A stretch of DNA of 6,580 bases from the NCBI GenBank assembly GCA_016839955.1, contig JAEOTI010000539.1:1-6580 (forward strand), given 5' to 3'. This document shows positions 1-5,509 of the stretch, one piece after another (the first letter of the stretch is position 1; the number at the start of each line of letters is the position of its first letter). A program made the translations under genes and the position numbers. The notes beneath the pieces are model-generated. The model worked only from the letters and a program-made list of their open reading frames with translations. It was not told the DNA's origin and did no database searches. The stretch comes from Candidatus Hodarchaeota archaeon. Lineage in GTDB: Archaea; Asgardarchaeota; Heimdallarchaeia; Hodarchaeales; YT1-057.

Positions 1-279
1 ACCTCCAGCAATAGATATTAATTTCTTTTTATCTGAAAATTTTACCTCTTTATTGTTTTGAAAGATTTTGAGGGCATCTATACTACTAAAAGAATCTAAA
101 TAAAAGATAAAATCATAATTAGTCTCCAACATTTTCCAATATTCTTTCGAAATCGTTTCTTCAACTCGAATCTCAATAGATCTTTCATATTTCTGAAGTT
201 TCTTTAGCGCAGAGATGAGTGGAGGTAATGAATACCAATTTGAGTTCCTCCACTTGAAAATAACACAGGACTTTGACAA
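1..279 (-). CDS. Partial N-terminus of a probable B12-binding/radical SAM-type protein
   Basis: The minus strand stays open from position 303 to the left edge, about 100 codons without a stop, after an in-frame stop at 304-306. The reading looks like a real protein: a core strand (CVIFKWRNSNWYSLPPL), a helix (LISALKKLQKY), a strand (RSIEIRVEE), a helix, a second strand (YDFIFYLDSF) and finally LISIAGG at the edge. Alternating strands and helices ending in 'IAGG' match the start of the cobalamin-binding-like domain in B12-binding/radical SAM proteins of the MJ_1487 type, where 'AGGPH' is common at this place. The CxxxCxxC cluster that would settle the call lies outside the window. No ATG occurs before position 132, so I place the start at TTG 279-277, preceded by GTGGG six bases upstream. 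It lies 40 bases after the FtsX-like gene on the same strand, so co-transcription is likely. That a gene is here is fairly sure; the family is tentative. Confidence 0.66.
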   Translation of the reverse strand, partial: MSKSCVIFKWRNSNWYSLPPLISALKKLQKYERSIEIRVEETISKEYWKMLETNYDFIFYLDSFSSIDALKIFQNNKEVKFSDKKKLISIAGG

Positions 280-319
280 ATTTTTCCCACTTGGTCCTAG
301 AAGTTAGAATTTTTTCTTT

Positions 320-3300
320 TTAACGTGTTTTTAATGCGAGTTTAATCCATTCCTTTGATAATTGATTTATTTGTTTTTTAGACATAGAACCAGGAGTCAT
401 GTATGCCCGAATTACTCCATCAGACGTTTTTAATGTGATTTTCGTACCATTATTACCAATCGCTATTCTTTCTGTATTAAATGATGAATCCTTAAAATTT
501 TGGAGCTTTGTGAGCCCGGCATCTATAGCTGCTCGATCAGATTCATTGAATCGGGCAGGAAGCTCAAAAGAGTCATCAAAATCAACAACAATTTTTTCAT
601 GGGGTATGATCTCATTATAGGCTTTAGTAATTGCTGGGATGGCAGCTAACGCACAAATTGTCACAGCGATGGCAATTGAAAGGACAGCAAATGTCACATC
701 AGTTTTTTGCGAAAGAAAAGTCGATTCAATGTTAGCAGCTTTCACTATAGGGAAAAGAACTAGACCAACATAGTATGCAATCCCACCGCAAATGATTCCA
801 AGAATAATATATTCAGTGGAAAGAAGAACTTTCACACCTCGATCGCTTAATCCTAATGTTCCATAGAGTCGTATCTCACGTCTTCTTTCCCAAACTGAAT
901 TTAAAATCACTTGATAAACAATAAGGGCACTTATCGCTAATGGGATAATCTGGGGAATTACACCCTCTGTTTTACCAAAGAATGATATTTTGATTTCATA
1001 GACCTGATTGTTTTTCCCCATAACTATCTTTTGATTTTCCAACCGATCAGCAAGTTCTTTAGCAACTTCGATGTTTGTTGTTCCCAATAAAATCTGAGTA
1101 GGTGGAGTTTCTGAAACTTGAATGAAAGATGTTTCAGCTAATGTTTTAGCTAGTTGGACTCGCCAAAATGCGAAATCTAAAACAATGAATTCTGTACTAT
1201 TACAAGGTCTTTCTTCAATGTAGTTTGGAGGTGCTATTGGTTTACCATTTACATTTGATAAGTCACCAAGTTGGTCATTAAAAATTCCGGTAACATTTAG
1301 TGATAAGCCTAATACAGTGCCACTTGCATTGTAAGTGAAACTAATTGTCTCATTTAGTGAAATATCATATTTCCTTTGGAGTGCTTTTGATATCAGAACG
1401 TTTGATGTGTTATCTTTCAACCAACTACCTTCTTCTTTATATCGAGACTCCAAATGTGTGATCTTTTCTTCTTCTAAGGGAGAAATGGCAAGTAAGTTAC
1501 CCAGGCTTTGAGACCAGTTATTCTCATGTGAATCAATTGTGATATCTGGAATATCATCGAAAATAGTTGAATAAAATCGCATTGCAATAGGAATTTCAGT
1601 CTCTTCATAGACTTGAATTGTAACGTTTGAGATAATTTCAACTCTTTTGGTTAGAGGTAATTGGTATGAGCCTTGAAATGGAATAGAAATATAATTCTCA
1701 ATCAGAATCGATTCATCAAATTCATAATCAACTTTTTTGCCTTCAGTAATTACATCTACTTCATAATTATTACTTACTATTAGAACAAATGATGTAATCG
1801 CAATTCCTAAGGTTAAAAACATTACTAGACTTCTACTTTTACGTCTCCGTAGATTCCTTATACTCAAAGTCAAGAATGTATAAGATCGATCTAAGAATCG
1901 GGGGATGGGAATCAGTAGGCTTATCATAGTTATTAAGATAAACAAACCAATAATGATGGCAATTATTGGTAGATTTATGTCAATGATATTGATATTTTCT
2001 GTTTCTAAATATAGACTGAGTAATGGGTTGGCAATAAAAGCAGCTAACCACATAATGAAAAACATTATCGTCCTTATCGTTAACGAAAAAAGCTTGTTAT
2101 CTGTTATAGCTTGAGCTACTAATAGGGAGATTAGTGTCGCAAGAATAAATGTTGTTAAAGCAGATATCCCGGGCGATTGAGCGGCTAAACTATCATAGTA
2201 GAGTTGGGCTAATTTTTCTGCTCTTTGTGCTTTAATAATTGCAAATTCTGCCTCTAATAAGGCATTAAAACCCATTTCTCCTAAATCAAAAAATTGTAGT
2301 GACCCTGAAAATGTAATATTTGGTGTAGCTTGGTTCCAATAATCCAGAGATCGTACTTGATGATTTCTAGCTATATCTAAGGAAGGTTCATAATAATCTA
2401 AATTCACTCCTTTTGATTTTATCTCTTTAAATTTGTCTTCCGCTATCTTAACAGTTTGTTTAGCAACATCTAGCGTTAATAAATGATAAGAAAATGGAAG
2501 TCCAGTAGCATATGTTGTATTAAATGTCCATATTTCATCTACCCAACCAACTTCGGTAGAATAGAAGACAAATCGCACATCTATTGTCTTATTTATAGGT
2601 AACCAAAAGAAGAAGTCTTCTAATGGTACAATAGTAGCAAATGCGTTAATGAACACAACAGGAACGTCTAATAGCAGTTTTTGGGTTCCATGTTCTAACA
2701 CCTGGTAAGTAAAAGGTGCACAGTAATTTGTTTCGTTTTCAGGCAGATTAGGTCTGAATCTAAACTTATCTTTTGGTATGCTTCCATTAATGTGTGTAAT
2801 ACCTGAAATTGCGAGGACACCTAAATCATCAAAACTGTACGCTAAAACTTCACCAAGATTTAATTCAAGATTATCTTCAGTTTGGGCTGTATAGTAGTTT
2901 CTTAAATCGAGAATAGAGACATTTGAACCTGGAAAAACAGTAAATGCAATATACGGATAATTCTGAATTTTCTCCTCAATACTGGGCACATTTATCTTAA
3001 TAGAAAATTCTCCCCCCGGAGTTCCTTCAATCGGGTTTGGAGGTAGAGATATATTGAATCCTATTGTTCCAATCAACTCTAATAGGCTTGGACTGTATTG
3101 AACAGGATCTCTCATCAAGAATGTAAGAATAGTTTGTCCAAAAAGGGGTTGACTAGTGTTTTTAACATTGATTATTCTTCCAGAAAGAGTAATTGATTCA
3201 GTTGCTGATGGATTGTAATTTGTTAGATTAGATAATGATGAATAAATGTCCCAATTATCAATTTTGATACAACTCGAAACAGGTCCTTCAGCTTCCAATT

Positions 3301-3412
3301 GATTTAATTCTCTATAATTACTCTCATTTATTGACTTTTTGTTGTCTTGAGCTAAAATAAATGTTGAAAGAATTAAAAACAAAAAAATTGTGGTAATAAG
3401 TTTAGAACTCAT
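320..3412 (-). CDS. FtsX/MacB-like ABC transporter permease with large N-terminal ectodomain
   Basis: This 1030-residue membrane protein is complete, from ATG to TAA. Residues 1-21 form a Sec signal peptide with a likely cut near ILAQ. Residues about 70-175 look like a carboxypeptidase-regulatory/Ig-like beta domain (SGRIIN...GGEFSIKINVP). A second beta-rich part runs to about 305 and a helical stretch covers 309-411. Membrane helices are near 415-436, 443-466, 477-503, 527-547, 815-838, 863-889 and 907-930. The last four form the FtsX core: the basic amphipathic lead-in LTLSIRNLRRRKSRS before the first, a roughly 265-residue extracellular loop like MacB-PCD, and the FtsX motif WERRREIRLYGTLGLSDRG after the second. 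A tail at 933-1030 is cytoplasmic by this topology. FtsX permeases do not usually translocate solutes through a channel; they couple an ATPase to extracellular work such as lipoprotein extraction, peptide export or hydrolase control. No ATPase gene is in the window and the substrate is unknown. The family call is strong; the role is open. Confidence 0.9.
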   Translation of the reverse strand: MSSKLITTIFLFLILSTFILAQDNKKSINESNYRELNQLEAEGPVSSCIKIDNWDIYSSLSNLTNYNPSATESITLSGRIINVKNTSQPLFGQTILTFLMRDPVQYSPSLLELIGTIGFNISLPPNPIEGTPGGEFSIKINVPSIEEKIQNYPYIAFTVFPGSNVSILDLRNYYTAQTEDNLELNLGEVLAYSFDDLGVLAISGITHINGSIPKDKFRFRPNLPENETNYCAPFTYQVLEHGTQKLLLDVPVVFINAFATIVPLEDFFFWLPINKTIDVRFVFYSTEVGWVDEIWTFNTTYATGLPFSYHLLTLDVAKQTVKIAEDKFKEIKSKGVNLDYYEPSLDIARNHQVRSLDYWNQATPNITFSGSLQFFDLGEMGFNALLEAEFAIIKAQRAEKLAQLYYDSLAAQSPGISALTTFILATLISLLVAQAITDNKLFSLTIRTIMFFIMWLAAFIANPLLSLYLETENINIIDINLPIIAIIIGLFILITMISLLIPIPRFLDRSYTFLTLSIRNLRRRKSRSLVMFLTLGIAITSFVLIVSNNYEVDVITEGKKVDYEFDESILIENYISIPFQGSYQLPLTKRVEIISNVTIQVYEETEIPIAMRFYSTIFDDIPDITIDSHENNWSQSLGNLLAISPLEEEKITHLESRYKEEGSWLKDNTSNVLISKALQRKYDISLNETISFTYNASGTVLGLSLNVTGIFNDQLGDLSNVNGKPIAPPNYIEERPCNSTEFIVLDFAFWRVQLAKTLAETSFIQVSETPPTQILLGTTNIEVAKELADRLENQKIVMGKNNQVYEIKISFFGKTEGVIPQIIPLAISALIVYQVILNSVWERRREIRLYGTLGLSDRGVKVLLSTEYIILGIICGGIAYYVGLVLFPIVKAANIESTFLSQKTDVTFAVLSIAIAVTICALAAIPAITKAYNEIIPHEKIVVDFDDSFELPARFNESDRAAIDAGLTKLQNFKDSSFNTERIAIGNNGTKITLKTSDGVIRAYMTPGSMSKKQINQLSKEWIKLALKTR

Positions 3413-3419
3413 CTTAAAT

Positions 3420-3455
3420 TGAACTCGTTATAACAGTTTTAATATTTTAAAGGAC
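3420..3455 (-). promoter_or_regulatory. Putative archaeal promoter of the FtsX-like gene
   Basis: Read on the minus strand, TTTAAAATAT (3451-3442) is a good TATA-box candidate. About 26 bases downstream of its centre lies position 3420, only some eight bases before the ATG at 3412. No Shine-Dalgarno-like sequence is visible just before the ATG, which fits a leaderless or very short-leader transcript. The assignment rests on pattern and spacing only. Confidence 0.45.
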
Positions 3456-3736
3456 AAGACAAATGAATAATCTCCAAGCTTTTTCTTTCTTTGTAAGATT
3501 ATAGTCTAATTCTATGATTCTTTTCCTTTAGACATTAAAAAAATCAGGTCAGTTACCTTTTGCATTGAATTTTTTATCCACATTTAAATATTCAAAGGGT
3601 TGTGAACTGTTGTTATTTCTTGTAATCAAATGTAATCTACTAAATGCCATCCGACTCACACACATTTTCTTTAGTTTTGATACCAAACTTTAAATAGTAA
3701 AATCAATGGGATGGAGCTTGGATTAGTTCATTTCTA

Positions 3737-3780
3737 AGGGAAATTTTAATTTAAATTTACGATTGTCTTTTTATTCTTAC
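3737..3780 (+). promoter_or_regulatory. Putative archaeal BRE/TATA promoter of the winged-helix gene
   Basis: A purine-rich stretch, AAGGGAAA (from about 3736), is followed by the palindromic TATA-like AATTTAAATT at about 3748-3757. A transcription start about 26 bases downstream would fall near 3778. That leaves a leader of roughly 19 bases before the TTG start at 3797. The order BRE, TATA, short leader is the usual archaeal layout. An in-frame stop at 3752-3754 also limits how far upstream the gene could begin. Confidence 0.5.
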
Positions 3781-3784
3781 AATT

Positions 3785-3799
3785 GGAAGTGGAGATTTG
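3785..3799 (+). promoter_or_regulatory. Ribosome-binding region and TTG start of the winged-helix gene
   Basis: GGAAGTGGAGAT directly precedes TTG at 3797-3799. No ATG or GTG lies between the in-frame stop at 3752 and this codon, so the gene must begin at a TTG or other rare start. GGAAG sits about seven bases before the TTG, while GGAG sits only two bases before it, which is tight. A second possibility is TTG at 3821-3823, with GAGG about five bases upstream. That start would shorten the protein by eight residues. Confidence 0.5.
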
Positions 3800-5353
3800 G
3801 CGACCCGTTTAGAGGATTTGTTGACCCAGTATGTAAGCTTCTTGAAGATAAAAGGACGGTTTCGTGATATAAGTTATGAAGAAAAAGACGATAAAACGAC
3901 AAAGGCAGTAGCAGAACCCTTTTTTCCAGAAATGCCAAAGGTAGAAGCCCATACGGTATCTGAAAAGATGTTTGTTGACGTAATTGGCGAAAATTCTGAA
4001 CATATTAAGAATGAGTCAGTTCATTTTTTTGAAATGAGTGGTTTATCTCTCGAAAAAGTTGTTACGCACTTTATATTGCCTGATTCAGTTGCTGTTTTTG
4101 TTGAAGGTAAAGAAGATTCCAACTATATCACAATTAAAGATGCTATTCAATCTACAATAGAAAACGTAAGTCAAGAACAATTAGAACACAAGATTGGTTT
4201 GATTTTTAGCCATCATACAGCCACTCCCGCCCAAATACCTAAACAAAAGTTATCTCGAGCTCAGCTTGCGGAAGCAGCAAGTGAACTCCGACCAACAGAG
4301 GTTAAAAAACGGGATCTGAAAATATCTGAACCTCGAAAACCAATTATTGCTACACCCCCTGTTACAAGAGAACCAGTTGCAGCTCCAACAAGACCTGTCA
4401 AACCAGTAACAACTCCCACAAAACCACCAGTATCTGAAGAGGTTAGTGTTCCAGGTATAACTAATGATGAACGCCAAATTATTGAAGCAATCGCTACTCG
4501 TCCAAAACGTAAAGCTCAATCAAATTTACTCTCAAAATCAACAAGTTTTCCACAAGATACAATTCGTAAACTTTTACGACAATTAGTTGGCAAAGGGGTC
4601 TTAAAAGTTCAAGCGGGGTGGTATGTCCTTGATAATAAAGGACTCTCGGCTGTTGAGGGTTTAATAAGTCAGGAACCACCAACGGAAGATCTTAAACAAA
4701 TTCCATCGTCAAAAGGAGATTCTCTCTTATCAGAAAAAGAAACGAAGGTTCTTGAGGCCATTCAAGCAAGACCTAATAAGAAAGCACAATCTAATTTACT
4801 TACTAAGCCAACTAAGTTAGATCAAAACACTCTTAAGTCTGTTCTTCGCACGCTTGTTCAAAAAGACTTTCTTGAAATGAAATTTGGTTGGTATTCATTA
4901 AAAGAAGGTATTCCTCTACCTTCCAGTACGGATGAACAGCCTATAACCGTTGGTCAACCTCCACAAGAGGATCAAACCCAGCTAGAAACTCAAATTATTG
5001 ATACAATTGAAGCTCAACCAAAAAAGAAGTTACAAGCTAAAATGCTTGCGAAAAAATTGAAAATTCCAGCTGAAAAAGTTAGAGAAACCCTTCGTAGTCT
5101 TGTAACTCAAGGTCAGCTCTCTGAGAAAAAAGGATGGTTTACCCTCACAAAAGCAACGCAATCTGAGGAATCTTACAAAGCAACTACTAAGAAAGTGATT
5201 GATGCAATAAAAGCTCGACCTAGCGGGAGAGCACAATCCCATTTATTGGTAAAACCAACCGGTCTTTCAAAAGAAGAACTTAGAACTATCCTTAAAGCAT
5301 TAGTAAAAGATGGTAGACTTGAATGTAAACATGGTTGGTATCAACCGGTTTAG
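3797..5353 (+). CDS. Four-repeat winged-helix protein with unknown N-terminal domain
   Basis: This 518-residue protein has no signal peptide or membrane helix and should be cytoplasmic. Residues 1-140 form a mixed alpha/beta domain that I do not recognise, with strands near 57-63 (MFVDVIG) and 88-103 (VVTHFILPDSVAVFVE). Residues about 145-220 are a basic Pro/Thr/Val-rich linker, probably unstructured. Four related units of about 58 residues follow at 222-280, 311-370, 394-452 and 460-518. Each reads roughly I..aI.arP..kaQs.LL.k...l....lr..Lr.Lv..g.le...GWy: three helices, then a beta wing ending in an aromatic GW(Y/F). This is the winged helix-turn-helix plan, so DNA, RNA or protein binding is likely. 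The last unit ends the protein exactly at the wing. The gene has its own promoter and a T-tract after the stop, so it is probably monocistronic. The fold of the repeats is likely; the cellular role cannot be read from the sequence. Confidence 0.87.
   Translation: MATRLEDLLTQYVSFLKIKGRFRDISYEEKDDKTTKAVAEPFFPEMPKVEAHTVSEKMFVDVIGENSEHIKNESVHFFEMSGLSLEKVVTHFILPDSVAVFVEGKEDSNYITIKDAIQSTIENVSQEQLEHKIGLIFSHHTATPAQIPKQKLSRAQLAEAASELRPTEVKKRDLKISEPRKPIIATPPVTREPVAAPTRPVKPVTTPTKPPVSEEVSVPGITNDERQIIEAIATRPKRKAQSNLLSKSTSFPQDTIRKLLRQLVGKGVLKVQAGWYVLDNKGLSAVEGLISQEPPTEDLKQIPSSKGDSLLSEKETKVLEAIQARPNKKAQSNLLTKPTKLDQNTLKSVLRTLVQKDFLEMKFGWYSLKEGIPLPSSTDEQPITVGQPPQEDQTQLETQIIDTIEAQPKKKLQAKMLAKKLKIPAEKVRETLRSLVTQGQLSEKKGWFTLTKATQSEESYKATTKKVIDAIKARPSGRAQSHLLVKPTGLSKEELRTILKALVKDGRLECKHGWYQPV
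4460..5350 (+). repeat. Four tandem winged-helix coding repeats within one gene
   Basis: The four units lie at about 4460-4636, 4727-4906, 4976-5152 and 5174-5350, separated by shrinking linkers. Units 1, 2 and 4 share RPxxxAQSxLLxKxTxL. Unit 3 has diverged to QPKKKLQAKMLAKKLKI. Units 1 and 2 are still alike as DNA: bases 4511-4530 and 4781-4800 match at 18 of 20 positions. This points to internal duplication as the origin, with the first two units the closest pair. Confidence 0.85.
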
Positions 5354-5368
5354 ATTATTTTTCTTGTA
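5354..5368 (+). terminator. U-rich transcription terminator after the winged-helix gene
   Basis: Directly after the TAG stop the plus strand reads TTATTTTTCTTG (from 5356). A short T-rich tract without a required hairpin is the usual intrinsic terminator in archaea. Its position immediately after the stop codon of a gene that faces a convergent neighbour supports the call. Confidence 0.5.
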
Positions 5369-5474
5369 CAATGAAATAAAACAACATTTATCAAGTTCCA
5401 TTGATTGGTTTTAGCAAATGGTGGAGACAACCAGAAAACTTGCAGGTTCTAATTGAAATTCTCTATTAGATCAT

Positions 5475-5509
5475 TTAAGAAAAAACAAGGTGGACAATTA
5501 GAATCCACC
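5475..5509 (-). terminator. Stem-loop plus U-tract ending the solute-binding protein gene
   Basis: On the minus strand GGTGGA (5509-5504) and TCCACC (5494-5489) form a perfect 6-bp stem around a 9-base loop. They are followed by TTGTTTTTTCTT. The last codons (Gly-Gly-Phe-stop) lie inside this structure, with the TAA in the loop. This has the shape of a bacterial-type intrinsic terminator, and in archaea the U-tract alone may suffice. Confidence 0.6.

Larger units (their letters stand above)
3413..3796. other. Divergent intergenic region, no gene seen
   Basis: This 384-base gap separates the starts of two divergent genes. It is strongly A+T-rich and has pyrimidine tracts near 3479-3495 and 3515-3531. 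Besides the two promoter candidates listed separately, further TATA-like stretches occur near 3583-3590 (TTTAAATA) and 3687-3694 (CTTTAAATAG). These could be alternative promoters or simple base-composition noise. The longest ATG-started frame I checked is 17 codons (3644 onwards) and is not supportable. I see no tRNA T-arm, no C/D-box pair and no clear long inverted repeat. Confidence 0.6.

Noticed and set aside
399..620. Plus-strand open frame of 73 codons
   Set aside because: It lies fully opposite the FtsX core of the permease and its product has no recognisable features, so it is an antisense shadow.
1905..2114. Plus-strand open frame of 69 codons with hydrophobic product
   Set aside because: It is antisense to the membrane helices of the permease. 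Its hydrophobicity mirrors the A/T-rich codons of the real helices.
3644..3697. 17-codon ATG-started frame in the divergent intergenic region
   Set aside because: It is too short, has no ribosome site, and nothing about its product is recognisable.
4250..4682. Minus-strand open frames of 89 and 62 codons
   Set aside because: They are antisense to the linker and first repeat of the winged-helix gene. The Cys/Trp/Phe-rich product reflects complementing Pro/Thr/Ala codons and is not protein-like.
5440..5460. GCAGGTTCTAATTG, which recalls a tRNA T-arm
   Set aside because: The bases that would pair to close the T-stem are absent and no anticodon or acceptor arms can be drawn nearby.
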